Below, in pieces: positions 1-9,442 of a stretch of 32,889 nucleotides of DNA (positions are counted from its first letter, which is position 1; each line of letters begins with the position of its first letter). The notes beneath the pieces were generated by a model. That model saw only the letters and a program-made list of their open reading frames with translations. It searched no databases and was not told where the DNA came from. The position numbers and the translations under genes were made by a program. The stretch spans positions 1 through 32,889 of the forward strand of contig CAIYHO010000117.1 in assembly GCA_903925955.1 (NCBI GenBank). Direction: 5' to 3'. This DNA comes from an uncultured Chloroflexota bacterium (GTDB taxonomy: Bacteria > Chloroflexota > Limnocylindria > Limnocylindrales > CSP1-4).

Positions 1-747
1 ATGGCCGAGGCCCAGGCCGCCGGCGCTGACGCGTTCTTTGACGAGAAGTACGGCGAGCGCGTCCGCACCATCCGAGTTGAGGGCTTCAGCCACGAGTTGT
101 GTGGCGGCACACACTGTCGCGCATCGGGCCAGATCGGCAACTTTGTGATCACCTCTGAGCGGAGCATCGGCTCTGGCGTGCGACGCATTGAGGCCGTCAC
201 CGGCGCCGCTGCCGACAGGCTGATGGAGGAGCGCTTCGCCCTGTTGGAGCGGGCCGCTGCCACGCTGGGTGCGCGCAGCACGGAGGTCATCGAGGAGCGG
301 ATCACCGCCCTGCAGGACGACCTCCGCGAGACCAAGCGGCGCCTCAAGGCCGGAGTCCCTGCCGGCGGTGGCCGACCAAAGCCCGGTGAACTTGCTGCGC
401 AGGCCGTGGAGATTGCCCCTGGCGTGCTCTTCGCGGCATGGTCTGGTGAGATCGACAGCGTCGAGGCGCTCAAGGGCTACGCCCGGGACGTTCGCGCCTC
501 GTTCCCATCGGGCGTGATCGCGGTTGGCCTCGATGCGGACGAGCCGCATCTCTTCGTCACGGTGAGCGACGATCTCGTGGCCCGCGGCCTGGCCGCTGGC
601 GCGCTCGTCCAAGTTGGCGTGGCGGCCATTGACGGGAAGGGCGGCGGGCGACCGGAGATGGCGCAGGGTAAGGGCACACGGCGCAACGGCCTCGCAACCG
701 CGCTTGACGCTGTCCGGGCGACGGTGATCGCCCTGGCAGGCGGCTGA
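1..747 (+). CDS. alaS: Alanine--tRNA ligase, C-terminal part (truncated at window start)
   Basis: [40 protein letters not shown] matches the AlaRS editing-domain CGGTH and SGVRRIEA motifs, followed by a DHHA1-like C-terminus; the ORF is open at the window edge. Confidence 0.95.
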   Translation: MAEAQAAGADAFFDEKYGERVRTIRVEGFSHELCGGTHCRASGQIGNFVITSERSIGSGVRRIEAVTGAAADRLMEERFALLERAAATLGARSTEVIEERITALQDDLRETKRRLKAGVPAGGGRPKPGELAAQAVEIAPGVLFAAWSGEIDSVEALKGYARDVRASFPSGVIAVGLDADEPHLFVTVSDDLVARGLAAGALVQVGVAAIDGKGGGRPEMAQGKGTRRNGLATALDAVRATVIALAGG

Positions 748-777
748 GCGGACGGGGATTGGGGGAGACTGAAGCCG

Positions 778-2040
778 ATGGCGTTTCTGCGGCGCATCTG
801 GAACCGGGAGCGGGATGACGCGCCCGCTGCCTGCACCGCGCTGGACATCGGCACCGAATACGCCAAGGCGCTGGTCTTTGAGATAGACCCGCAGGGGCAC
901 GGGTTTGTGCGTGGCGTTGGCCGCAAACGACAGGGTCTTGCGCACATGCAGTCGGGCACGGTGGCGGACATCGCCGCAGTTGTAGACAACTGCGCGGTCG
1001 CGCTGCAGGAAGCCGAGGAGATGGCGGGCTTTCGGCCCACGCAAGTGGTGATCGGCATCGCCGGCGAGCTTGTGAAGGGCTTCACGACAACCGTGGCTGT
1101 TGAGCGCAAACGGCCTGATCTGCCCGTCAACGAGGCGGAGCTCGCCAGCCTCATTGAGCGGTGTCAGCATGACGCACTGCGCGAGGCGGAGCAGGCGATC
1201 ACCTGGGAGACTGGTCTGCCCAAGGTGGACGTCCGTCTTGTGCACAGCGCGGTTGTCGGCGCGTCGATGGACGGCTACAGCCTGGCCAACCCCGTGGGCT
1301 TTCAGGGCCGACACGTCAAGATCAGCATCTTCAACGCGTTTGCGCCGCTTGTGCACCTTGGTGCTTTGCAGTCGGTGGCAAGCCGGCTGGACCTGCAGCT
1401 GCTTGAGGTGGTGGCGGAGCCCTACGCCGTGGCTCGGGTGATGGGGCTTGACGCCGTGCGGCAGGCTGGCGCCTTGTTCGTTGATGTCGGCGGTGGCACC
1501 ACAGATGTCGCGCTTGTGCGCCAGGGCGGCGTTGAGGGCACCCGCATGTTTGCGCTTGGCGGACGTGCCTTCACCAAGTCCATTTCAGACCGGCTGGACC
1601 TGCCGTTCCCGCGGGCCGAGGCGCTGAAGGTTGACTACGCGCGCGGCCTCAACGTTGACGACGCCGAGATGGTGGCCGGCGTTGTGGCTGACGATGTTGC
1701 CGTGTGGTCGGCCGGCATGGAGCTGGTGCTGGAGGAGCTGGCCGCCGGCGAGCTCCTGCCATCGCGGATCTATCTGTGCGGCGGCGGTTCGCGGCTGCCC
1801 GAGATCCCAGCGGCGCTGACCGGGGACCGCTTCTGGCGCGGGCTGCCGTTTGCGCGCCCGCCAGAGGTGGTCATCATGTCGCCCTCGCTGGCGGTGGCCC
1901 TGACAGACTCCACGGGGCTTCTGGTGGACCAGCAGGATGTGACACCCCTGGGTCTGGCGAACCAGGCGATTGAGCTGCATGTGGCCGAGGACCCGCTCGA
2001 CGCGGTCCTGCGCCGAGTGCTGCGCGCCATGAAGGTCTAG
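778..2040 (+). CDS. FtsA/PilM-like actin-fold ATPase
   Basis: N-terminal ALDIGTEYAKALVFEI, internal VVAEPYAVARVMGL and ALFVDVGGGTTDVALV, late IYLCGGGSRLPEIPAAL: the actin/Hsp70-superfamily phosphate and adenosine motifs arranged as in FtsA/PilM. Confidence 0.8.
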   Translation: MAFLRRIWNRERDDAPAACTALDIGTEYAKALVFEIDPQGHGFVRGVGRKRQGLAHMQSGTVADIAAVVDNCAVALQEAEEMAGFRPTQVVIGIAGELVKGFTTTVAVERKRPDLPVNEAELASLIERCQHDALREAEQAITWETGLPKVDVRLVHSAVVGASMDGYSLANPVGFQGRHVKISIFNAFAPLVHLGALQSVASRLDLQLLEVVAEPYAVARVMGLDAVRQAGALFVDVGGGTTDVALVRQGGVEGTRMFALGGRAFTKSISDRLDLPFPRAEALKVDYARGLNVDDAEMVAGVVADDVAVWSAGMELVLEELAAGELLPSRIYLCGGGSRLPEIPAALTGDRFWRGLPFARPPEVVIMSPSLAVALTDSTGLLVDQQDVTPLGLANQAIELHVAEDPLDAVLRRVLRAMKV

Positions 2041-2050
2041 GCTGGTCCCC

Positions 2051-3721
2051 ATGGCCCACCTTGCCTACCTTGAACCTGACGACGAGCTGACCACGGCCGC
2101 CAGCCGGATCCGCCTGACGCCCGGTGACCGGGTTGGGCTTGTGTTGCCCTTCAACTCGCGTGTCGCCACGTCGCGTATCAACTTCCGGCTCCTTGCGCGT
2201 GAGGTCAACGAGGCGGGCCGGATCCTCGATGTCATTGCGCCCGACGCTGCTGCCCGAGCGCTTGCGATCTCGGCCGGTCTGCGTGCCTTCGCCACGGTTG
2301 CGGAGTACGAGGCCGCCGTGGGGCAGGCTGGCATGCAGGCCGCGCCCAGGTGGACGGAGGACCTGGCGCCGGGTCTCAGCAGCTTGACCAATGTTCACGA
2401 GACCGTCGAGCAGTGGGGCCCGGAGCCGTGGCTGCCGCTCGAGCGCGATACGGACGCGCGGTCGCGGGAGGTTGCAGATGCCCGCCGCAGGCCGCCAACA
2501 GTGGTCCGCAGCGCAAAGCCCATGGGGTCGCCGGTTGTCCTGGTGCTGATCCTGGTGCTGGCCGTGCTGCTGGGGCTGGGCGGCGCCGCGGGCGTGATGC
2601 TGCTGCCAGCCGCCGAGATCACGGTCACCGCGAAGGCTGAGGACGTGCCGGCTCTCGCGCTCGCGGTTATTGCAGACCCCTCAGTGAAGGAGCCTGACGC
2701 GACGGGCCTGCGGATCCCCGCCCAGCTGGTGGAGTTGCCGGTGCAGGTTTCGGGCGACTACAAGGCAACCGGCAAGAAGGTCACCGAGACCAAGGCCACG
2801 GGCTCCGTGACCTTCACCACCATCAACACGCTCTCGGCGCAGTCTGTCCCCAAGGGCACCCGGCTCTCAACGGTGGATGGAACGGTCTTTGCCACCACAG
2901 CGACTGTGGTGGTGCCAATGGCAACGGTGCACTTCCCAACAATCTCGCTTGGGTCCGTGTCCGTGGGCGTGGTTGCCGTGAAGGCCGGGATTGGCGGGAA
3001 TGTGGCAGGCGGCGCCATCACGCAGGTTCCGTCCAGCCTGTCGGCGGTCAAGATCAAGGCCTCAAACCCGGCTGCGACCAGCGGCGGTACCCGCACAGAG
3101 ACCGTCCAGATTGCGCAGGCGGATGTTGATGCCGCGCTGAAGGACCTCAACGCGCGCCTGCAGACGGCCTTTGAGACTGCGGTTGCAGCGCCCAGCGGGC
3201 TGCCCGCCGGAGCAGTCAGCTACCCGGACACCGCCGTGCTTGGTGACGTCACCCCGGACACGGATCCGGCCACGCTAGCGGGCACGCCGGTGGAGACCTT
3301 TAGTCTCGCGCTTGCTGCTGCCGGGAGCATCCTCGCGGTTGACGCATCGCCCATCGCCGCCATCGGCGAGGCAGCCATTGCCCGCGCAGTACAAGCCGGC
3401 TATCGGCTGGTGCCCGGTTCTGTTGTGGTGAAGGTTGGCACGGGCGTGCCGGCTGACGGCGGTGTGACGTTTGAGGTCCAGGCCAGCGCGAAGCGCATCC
3501 GGATCCTTGACGCCGCAGCGCTCCGGACCCAGGTGCTTGGTCAGACCGAGGCGGCGGCGCGTGCGGCGCTGAGCGCGTACGGCAGCGTTGAGATCTCGTT
3601 CTGGCCGGGCTGGGTGTCCGCCGTGCCCTCCAACGCCGATCGCGTGACCGTGACTGTTGGCGACGGTGCGCCCGGCGCCAAACCCGGCTCCAGCCAGTCG
3701 CCGGTACCATCGAGCCCATGA
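2051..3721 (+). CDS. Single-pass membrane protein with baseplate J-like extracytoplasmic domain
   Basis: About 150-aa N-terminal cytosolic-type domain, TM helix (SPVVLVLILVLAVLLGLGGAAGVMLL), then ATGSVTFTTINTLSAQSVPKGTRLSTVDGTVFATTATVVVP...GIGGNVAGGAITQVP, resembling Baseplate_J-type proteins. Confidence 0.65.
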   Translation: MAHLAYLEPDDELTTAASRIRLTPGDRVGLVLPFNSRVATSRINFRLLAREVNEAGRILDVIAPDAAARALAISAGLRAFATVAEYEAAVGQAGMQAAPRWTEDLAPGLSSLTNVHETVEQWGPEPWLPLERDTDARSREVADARRRPPTVVRSAKPMGSPVVLVLILVLAVLLGLGGAAGVMLLPAAEITVTAKAEDVPALALAVIADPSVKEPDATGLRIPAQLVELPVQVSGDYKATGKKVTETKATGSVTFTTINTLSAQSVPKGTRLSTVDGTVFATTATVVVPMATVHFPTISLGSVSVGVVAVKAGIGGNVAGGAITQVPSSLSAVKIKASNPAATSGGTRTETVQIAQADVDAALKDLNARLQTAFETAVAAPSGLPAGAVSYPDTAVLGDVTPDTDPATLAGTPVETFSLALAAAGSILAVDASPIAAIGEAAIARAVQAGYRLVPGSVVVKVGTGVPADGGVTFEVQASAKRIRILDAAALRTQVLGQTEAAARAALSAYGSVEISFWPGWVSAVPSNADRVTVTVGDGAPGAKPGSSQSPVPSSP

Positions 3722-4227
3722 CCCCCCGGATCCTTGGTATCGACCTCGGCTCGCGTCGCATTGGTCTTGCCGTCGCGGACGCCGGCATCGGCATCGCGCA
3801 GGCGTTTGCGACGATTGGCCGTGGCGCCGACATCAACGCGGATGGCGTAGCCCTGGCCCGCGTCTGCCGCGACCAGCGGATCACCGAGCTTGTGGTGGGT
3901 CTGCCCATCGAAGCGCGCGGCAATGAGGGCGAAATGGCGGCGGGAGCCCGCGCGTGGGCCGAGGCCATCAGCACCTTGCTTGGCATTCCTGTGGTGATGC
4001 GCGACGAGCGGCTGTCGTCCTTTGAGGCAGAGCAGCGGCTTGGCCGCATGCCGCGCGGGCGCAGTGGCGGGGCACCCTCAAAGGCGCAGCGCGACGCCTA
4101 TCGAGCGCGGGTTGATCGGGAGGCGGCGTCCGTCATCCTGCAGGACGAGCTTGACAGCCGTCGTGCCGCCGGGTCGCTGGTTGAGCGCGTGGCGATGCCG
4201 GCGCCCGTAGTTGAGGACGCCCGATGA
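3718..4227 (+). CDS. ruvX: Putative pre-16S rRNA nuclease / Holliday junction resolvase-like YqgF
   Basis: ILGIDLGSRRIGLAVADAGIG N-terminus, ITELVVGLPIEARGNEG, VVMRDERLSSFEAEQRL; ATGA overlap with the upstream gene. Confidence 0.92.
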   Translation: MTPRILGIDLGSRRIGLAVADAGIGIAQAFATIGRGADINADGVALARVCRDQRITELVVGLPIEARGNEGEMAAGARAWAEAISTLLGIPVVMRDERLSSFEAEQRLGRMPRGRSGGAPSKAQRDAYRARVDREAASVILQDELDSRRAAGSLVERVAMPAPVVEDAR

Positions 4228-5618
4228 CGGGCCCGAGCAAGCGCAACGTGCGGGACCGCGGCGATCGGACATCCGGGACCCGTCCTACTGGTGTCGATCC
4301 CGCGGGAGCCTATCGCCGCTCCGGCCGATATGGTCGCGGACCGGGCGACCAGCGCCGGTTTGCGCGCTACGGCAAGCGCGGCGGCGGCCTCTTTGGGCTG
4401 CTGCGCTTCGGCATCTTCCTGGGCGTCCTTGCGGTGCTGGTCATCGGCGCCATGGCCACCGTGGCCCGGCCCATGGTGCGCGCCATCGTGGTCCCGTGGG
4501 CAAACGGCAACGCCAGCGCGCTGTCGATCCCGTTTGTCGCGGATCTCGTTCGCGAGGACCTGGGCAGCACGCTGACCGATCCCGCCAGCAGTGACGCCAC
4601 AGTGGTGACCTTCACCGTTGCCACCGGTGACACGCCAACCACCATCGCCCCGCGGCTCCTCAAAGCCGGCGTTATCGCCGATCAGCGGGCCTTCCTGTTC
4701 CAGGCCCGGATGGACGGTCTGGCACCCAAGCTCTCAACTGGTGACTTTGCGCTGGCCAAGAACCTCACGCCTGCCCAAGTTGTGGCTGGCCTGGTGGCCA
4801 ACCGGGTTGTGGCGCAGGTCATGAACATCACGTTCCGTGAGGGCCTGCGGCTGGAGCAGATGGCCACCAAGCTGCTCACAGTTGAGGGTGACGGCATTGA
4901 CCCGGCGCAATTCCTGGCCCTCGCGCAGGATCCGCCCAACTCGCTCCTTGCAGACTACGCGTGGCTCCTGGATCCAAAGATCCACCCCAAGGGCACGTCG
5001 CTGGAGGGCTTCCTCTACCCGGACACGTATCAGGTGCGGATTGATGTCGCGGCGCCCACGGGCGCTGACGGGCTGATCCGCAAGATGCTGGACAACTTCT
5101 ACGTCAAGGTGGGGCCCGATCGCATGGCGGCGGCGTCCAAGCTTGGGCTTTCGTTCTACCAGTTGCTCACGCTCGCCTCAATCGTTGAGCAAGAGGCCCA
5201 ACTCGACAAGGAGCGGGCGCTGATTGCCGGCGTCTACACAAACCGCCTCACCCCCACCGTGTGGGCCTTGGGGAAGCTGCAGTCTGACCCGACAGTCTTC
5301 TACACACACGACACCTTGGAGCTTGCGAAGATCAAGTTCCCGCAGTGGATCAAGTACGTCTTCTGGGCTGAGTTCTCAACCGCAATGCCAGACCCGCTGC
5401 CGCCTGCGGTCATCGGCTACGACACGTATGTCAGCAAGGGGCTGCCGCCCACGCCCATTTGCGCGCCGGCGCTCGCCTCCATCGACGCTGCCATCAGCCC
5501 CAACACGAAGACCGGCTACCTGTACTTCTTCGCCAAGATGGACGGGTCTGGAACCACCGCCTTTGCAAAGACGCTCGCGGAACACAACGCGAATATCAAG
5601 AAGTACGGCAAGCACTGA
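4224..5618 (+). CDS. mltG: Endolytic transglycosylase MltG (YceG-like)
   Basis: Basic N-terminus plus TM, LEGFLYPDTYQV, LLTLASIVEQEAQLDKERALIAGVYTNRL, LQSDPTVFY; 4-nt overlap with ruvX. Confidence 0.92.
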   Translation: MTGPSKRNVRDRGDRTSGTRPTGVDPAGAYRRSGRYGRGPGDQRRFARYGKRGGGLFGLLRFGIFLGVLAVLVIGAMATVARPMVRAIVVPWANGNASALSIPFVADLVREDLGSTLTDPASSDATVVTFTVATGDTPTTIAPRLLKAGVIADQRAFLFQARMDGLAPKLSTGDFALAKNLTPAQVVAGLVANRVVAQVMNITFREGLRLEQMATKLLTVEGDGIDPAQFLALAQDPPNSLLADYAWLLDPKIHPKGTSLEGFLYPDTYQVRIDVAAPTGADGLIRKMLDNFYVKVGPDRMAAASKLGLSFYQLLTLASIVEQEAQLDKERALIAGVYTNRLTPTVWALGKLQSDPTVFYTHDTLELAKIKFPQWIKYVFWAEFSTAMPDPLPPAVIGYDTYVSKGLPPTPICAPALASIDAAISPNTKTGYLYFFAKMDGSGTTAFAKTLAEHNANIKKYGKH

Positions 5619-5619
5619 C

Positions 5620-6846
5620 ATGACGGCACGGCTGCCCATCCCGGCCGACTTTGCCGAGGCCCCGACAGCCGCAACCCGCGCGCGCTGGCTTGAGGCGGAC
5701 AGGGCTCATCGGCCGGCCCGCTTGACAGCATTGCGCACCCGAATGGCTGAAGAAGGCGTTGGCGCCTACTTTGGCGTCAGGCCTGAGCACATGCGCTGGC
5801 TGACCGGGTTCACGTTGGGGCCGGGCGAGAAGACGTCGGCCGGACACTCGGGCGAATTCCTTGTTGGGCCCCAGAACGTGACGGTTGTGGCGGACTCGCG
5901 CTACGTCATCCAGGTGCGCCGCGAGGCCCGCGAGGCGTCACTTGAGGAAGTTGGGTACGACCTGCCCGGCGCGTGGGCTCGCCTCGTTGCTGCAACCGGC
6001 GCCCGGCGGGTTGCCATGGAGGCCGCTGCGCTGACGCACGCCGACTGGATGCGACTGCAGGCTGCGGCGCCCGACGTGGAACTGGTGCCGGCCGACGGGT
6101 GGGTGGAGGCGATGCGCGCCGTCAAGACACCTGACGAGGTTGAGCGGATTGCCGCTGCGTGTGCCGTGGCGGATAGGGCGCTTGCGGCGCTGCTGCCCGC
6201 CATCCGGCCCGGTGTGACCGAACAGGATCTGGCGCTGCAGCTGGAGTGGCTGATCCGGACTGGCGGCGCGGAATGCTTGGCGTTTGACGTGGCATGTCTC
6301 GCGGGACCAGAGGCAGCGCTTCCGCACGGTTCGCCCGGTGATCGGCCGGTGTTGGCCAACGCTGCGCTGTTGTTTGACTTTGGCGCGCAGGTGGCTGGGT
6401 ATCGCAGCGATATGACGCGGACGCTGTTCGTGGGCGAGCCATCCGCTCGTGACGCCGCCCTGTACGGCGTCGTCGCAGCCTCCCAGCAGGCAGCCATCGA
6501 TCTGGTTGCAGCCGCGGTCAGCGCCCGGGGGACGATGCCGGATGGGCGCGCGGTGGATGTGGTGGCTCGCGCGGTCATCGATGCCGACGGGCGCTGGCCC
6601 GCGTACGGCCATGGCCTTGGGCATGGGATCGGCTTGGCCACACACGAGGAGCCGCGCGTTTCGCGGTCCGCCCCCGAGACGCCGCTGCCCTCGCCACCGG
6701 TGTTCTCGGTGGAGCCCGGGATCTACCTTGAGGGCGAGACCGGGGTCCGCATTGAGGATCTGCTGCACCTTGACGCGCAGGCAGGCGTTGCGGCGCTGCT
6801 GACCATGTTCCCGCGTGACCTCATTTCGCTGCCGCTGGGCGCCTGA
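5620..6846 (+). CDS. Xaa-Pro aminopeptidase-type M24 metallopeptidase
   Basis: LLFDFGAQVAGYRSDMTRTLFVG, GHGLGHGIGLATHEEPRVS, FSVEPGIYLEGETGVRIEDLL metal-binding motifs. Start placed at the ATG at 5620, just after the mltG stop, rather than at the ORF-track start 5224. Confidence 0.92.
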   Translation: MTARLPIPADFAEAPTAATRARWLEADRAHRPARLTALRTRMAEEGVGAYFGVRPEHMRWLTGFTLGPGEKTSAGHSGEFLVGPQNVTVVADSRYVIQVRREAREASLEEVGYDLPGAWARLVAATGARRVAMEAAALTHADWMRLQAAAPDVELVPADGWVEAMRAVKTPDEVERIAAACAVADRALAALLPAIRPGVTEQDLALQLEWLIRTGGAECLAFDVACLAGPEAALPHGSPGDRPVLANAALLFDFGAQVAGYRSDMTRTLFVGEPSARDAALYGVVAASQQAAIDLVAAAVSARGTMPDGRAVDVVARAVIDADGRWPAYGHGLGHGIGLATHEEPRVSRSAPETPLPSPPVFSVEPGIYLEGETGVRIEDLLHLDAQAGVAALLTMFPRDLISLPLGA

Positions 6847-6992
6847 GCGCCTGAGCGCCTGACAACTCGCGGGTTGGTGGCGAGGTCGCGTCTGCAACGG
6901 CGGCTCTGGTAGCATCCCCGGGCACATCCACGACGTAGGACGGGGCCAAACACGCCCCAAATCCTCCAACGCCCACCGGAGCACTACCCGAC

Positions 6993-7550
6993 ATGATCAG
7001 CACCGGCGAGTTGCGCAAGGGCGTCGTCATCGAGCTTGATGGCGAACTCTGGCAGATCCTTGACTACCACCACATCAAGATGGGTCGCGGTTCGGCCCAG
7101 GTCCGCATCAAGTTCCGCAACGTCAAGAAGGGCAGCACGGTCGAGAAGTCGTTCCAGGCTGGCGAGCGCTGGCCGCGCGCCCAGATCGATCGCCGCCCGG
7201 TGCAGTTCCTCTACCGCGACGGTGATGACCTCCACTTCATGGAGACCGAGTCCTACGAGCAGTTCGCGCTTCGCGCGGACACCCTCGATGACGTGGTGGG
7301 CTACCTGAAGGACGGCATGATCCTGGACCGCACCAGCTATCAGGAAGAGACGCTGGGCGTGGAGCTGCCGGTGACCGTTGACCTGGTTGTCGCTGAGACG
7401 GACCCAGGGTTTGCTGGTGACACCGCCCAGGGCGCCCGCAAGAACGCCACCATGGAGACCGGGCTCGTCGTGGTCGTGCCGCTGTTTGTCGTCGAGGGCG
7501 ACACGCTGCGCATCGACACCCGAACGGGCGAGTACCAGACCCGGCTGTAG
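6993..7550 (+). CDS. efp: Elongation factor P
   Basis: MISTGELRKGVVIELDGELWQILDYHHIKMGRGSAQVRIKFRNVKKGSTVEKSF...DRTSYQEETLGVELPVTVDLVVAETDPGFAGDTAQGARKNATMETGLVVVVPLFVVEGDTLRIDTRTGEY is full-length EF-P. Confidence 0.98.
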   Translation: MISTGELRKGVVIELDGELWQILDYHHIKMGRGSAQVRIKFRNVKKGSTVEKSFQAGERWPRAQIDRRPVQFLYRDGDDLHFMETESYEQFALRADTLDDVVGYLKDGMILDRTSYQEETLGVELPVTVDLVVAETDPGFAGDTAQGARKNATMETGLVVVVPLFVVEGDTLRIDTRTGEYQTRL

Positions 7551-7562
7551 CCGGCACGTCCG

Positions 7563-8927
7563 GTGCTGCCCGGGTGGGATGCAGGATCTGGTGACGAGAT
7601 CGGGGAGTCCGATCCGGGAGCTCCTGCCCGCGTCCGCTCGGTTAGCGATGTCGCCCTCGCCATTCGCCAGGCGGTCCGAGGCGATCCGGCGCTCCGCGAC
7701 CTATGGGTTGAAGGCGAGGTAAGCCGCGTCACGGTGTCGGCGGCCGGCCACGCCTATTTCACGCTCAAGGATTCGCGGGCCCAGCTCCAGTGTGTCTGGT
7801 TTCGCGAGTCCCGCGTTCGTTCTGCCTTCCAGCCCGAGCCAGGTCTCGCGGTCCTCGCCCGCGGCCGGATTGACGTCTTTGAGCAGCAGGGCGCAATCCA
7901 GCTCTACGTCGAGGCGATGCTGCCTGCCGGACAGGGCAACCTTGCGCTCCGCGTTGAGGAGCTGAAGGCGCGCCTTGCTGCAGAGGGGCTGTTTGACCCA
8001 GCGCGCAAGCGTCCGCTGCCGGTCCGCCCGTCGGTCATCGCCATTGTGACCTCGCCCACCGGAGCTGTCTGGCGGGATGTGCGCAACGTCCTTGCGCGGC
8101 GCTGGCCAATGGCAACGCTCGTGGTTGCGCCGTGTCTGGTGCAGGGTGACGGCGCGCCCGCATCCATCGTGGCGGCGCTCGCAAGCGTTGCTGCCTACGC
8201 TGCCGCAGAGACAGCCGAGGGTCGCGCGGCCGCGGCACCCACGGTGACCATCCTTGCCCGCGGCGGCGGATCCCCAGAGGATCTCGCAGCGTTCAACGAC
8301 GAGCGCGTTGTGCGGGCCGTTGCCGCCCACCCGCTGCCGCTGGTCACCGGCGTTGGCCACGAGGTGGACGTGACGCTGGTGGACTTCGCATCTGACGTCC
8401 GGGCGCCCACGCCGTCGGCTGCGGCAGAACTGGTGGTGCCCGATCGGGCCGAGACCCTGGCGGTGATCAGCGCAACCGGGCGCCGGGCAACAGCCGCGGT
8501 TGGCCGTCGCACGGGTGATGCCCGGCGTTCGCTGGACTCGGAGGGACGGGTGCTTGGCCGGCTTGAGCCTCGCGCCCAACTTGCCGCAAGCCGGGAGCGG
8601 GTGGGTCTTCTCCTTGACCAGGCCGCAGGTGCCGTTTCGGACCGGTTTGCGGCTGACCACAGAACCTTGGCGGCGCTGGAAGACCGGCCTCGACGCGTTG
8701 TTCTGGCAAGGCTGGCCGGAGCTCGGTCTGCGCTTGCCACGGTCACGGGTTCGCTCACCGTGCTGGGCCCTGAGGCGACACTGCGCCGCGGATACGCCAT
8801 CGTGCGGCGAGCCCAGGACGGCGCCCTGGTGCGTGACGCTGCGTCAGCACCTGCAGGCACCGCGCTTGTCATCTCGCTTGAGACGGGCGCAATTGCTGCG
8901 ACAAGCGATGGGGCAGGGCAGAGGTGA
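7563..8927 (+). CDS. xseA: Exodeoxyribonuclease VII large subunit
   Basis: OB-fold N-terminus LWVEGEVSRVTVSAAGHAYFTLKDSRAQLQCVWF, VTSPTGAVWRDVRNVLARRWP, ILARGGGSPEDLAAFNDERVVRAV, GVGHEVDVTLVDFASDVRAPTPSAAAELVVPD. Exact start uncertain. Confidence 0.96.
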   Translation: MLPGWDAGSGDEIGESDPGAPARVRSVSDVALAIRQAVRGDPALRDLWVEGEVSRVTVSAAGHAYFTLKDSRAQLQCVWFRESRVRSAFQPEPGLAVLARGRIDVFEQQGAIQLYVEAMLPAGQGNLALRVEELKARLAAEGLFDPARKRPLPVRPSVIAIVTSPTGAVWRDVRNVLARRWPMATLVVAPCLVQGDGAPASIVAALASVAAYAAAETAEGRAAAAPTVTILARGGGSPEDLAAFNDERVVRAVAAHPLPLVTGVGHEVDVTLVDFASDVRAPTPSAAAELVVPDRAETLAVISATGRRATAAVGRRTGDARRSLDSEGRVLGRLEPRAQLAASRERVGLLLDQAAGAVSDRFAADHRTLAALEDRPRRVVLARLAGARSALATVTGSLTVLGPEATLRRGYAIVRRAQDGALVRDAASAPAGTALVISLETGAIAATSDGAGQR

Positions 8928-9127
8928 GCGACCTTGTCATCTTCGTCGCCCTCGTCGGGGTGCTGGTGGGGGCAGGGATTGCGGTCGGTATGATCGTGGC
9001 CGGGCGCCTCGACCGAGTGCTCCAGGCGCGCGATGGCGCCGCAGAGGAAGCAGTGGATCAACAGGAAACCGCGGATGAGGCGCCGTCACCGGTTGCGGAC
9101 GCCATTGAGGAGGGCCCAGCTGCATGA
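8924..9127 (+). CDS. 67-aa single-TM small membrane protein with acidic C-terminal tail, nested between xseA and xseB
   Basis: ORF has 4-nt overlaps with both xseA (8924-8927) and xseB (9124-9127); MSDLVIFVALVGVLVGAGIAVGMIVAGRLDRVL is a TM helix, followed by an E/D-rich tail. Confidence 0.7.
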   Translation: MSDLVIFVALVGVLVGAGIAVGMIVAGRLDRVLQARDGAAEEAVDQQETADEAPSPVADAIEEGPAA

Positions 9128-9390
9128 GCGAGTTGAACGTGCCGGCAGCGGACCCGGCGGGCATGACCTATGACGAGGCGTTTGCTGAGCTCAGTAGGGT
9201 TGTCATCGACCTTGAGGCGGGCGGTGCGGCATTGGAGACCACGGTGTCGCTCTACGAGCGCGCAGTTGCCCTCCAGCGGCGGTGTGAGTCGCTCCTTGGC
9301 GAGGCAGAACTGCGTGTTGCGCAGCTGATTGCGCGGGCTGACGGGACCTCTGGACTTGCTGAGTTGCGCGACGCCGGCGCTGAAGGCTGA
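9124..9390 (+). CDS. xseB: Exodeoxyribonuclease VII small subunit
   Basis: MTYDEAFAELSRVVIDLEAGGAALETTVSLYERAVALQRRCESLLGEAELRVAQL is typical XseB; located downstream of xseA. Confidence 0.93.
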   Translation: MSELNVPAADPAGMTYDEAFAELSRVVIDLEAGGAALETTVSLYERAVALQRRCESLLGEAELRVAQLIARADGTSGLAELRDAGAEG

Positions 9391-9412
9391 CCTGTCGCGG
9401 CAGGGCGCCAGC

Positions 9413-9428
9413 GGCTGAGCAATCAGCC
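9413..9428 (+). other. Hairpin: 6-bp perfect stem with GCAA tetraloop between xseB and dxs
   Basis: GGCTGA-GCAA-TCAGCC; no U-tract follows, so the function is unclear. Confidence 0.4.
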
Positions 9429-9433
9429 CATCG

Positions 9434-9442
9434 TGCTACGAT
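9434..9442 (+). promoter_or_regulatory. Candidate extended -10 promoter for dxs
   Basis: TGC-TACGAT about 130 nt before the dxs GTG, in an intergenic region; no clear -35. Confidence 0.35.

Noticed and set aside
2051-3721. Baseplate-J-like domain as evidence of a prophage or contractile tail system
   Set aside because: Single gene with a TM helix, no tail sheath, tube or other phage genes nearby; better treated as a cellular membrane protein.
5224-5619. N-terminal extension of the M24 peptidase ORF
   Set aside because: Overlaps mltG coding sequence out of frame; the ATG at 5620 immediately after the mltG stop starts the recognisable protein.
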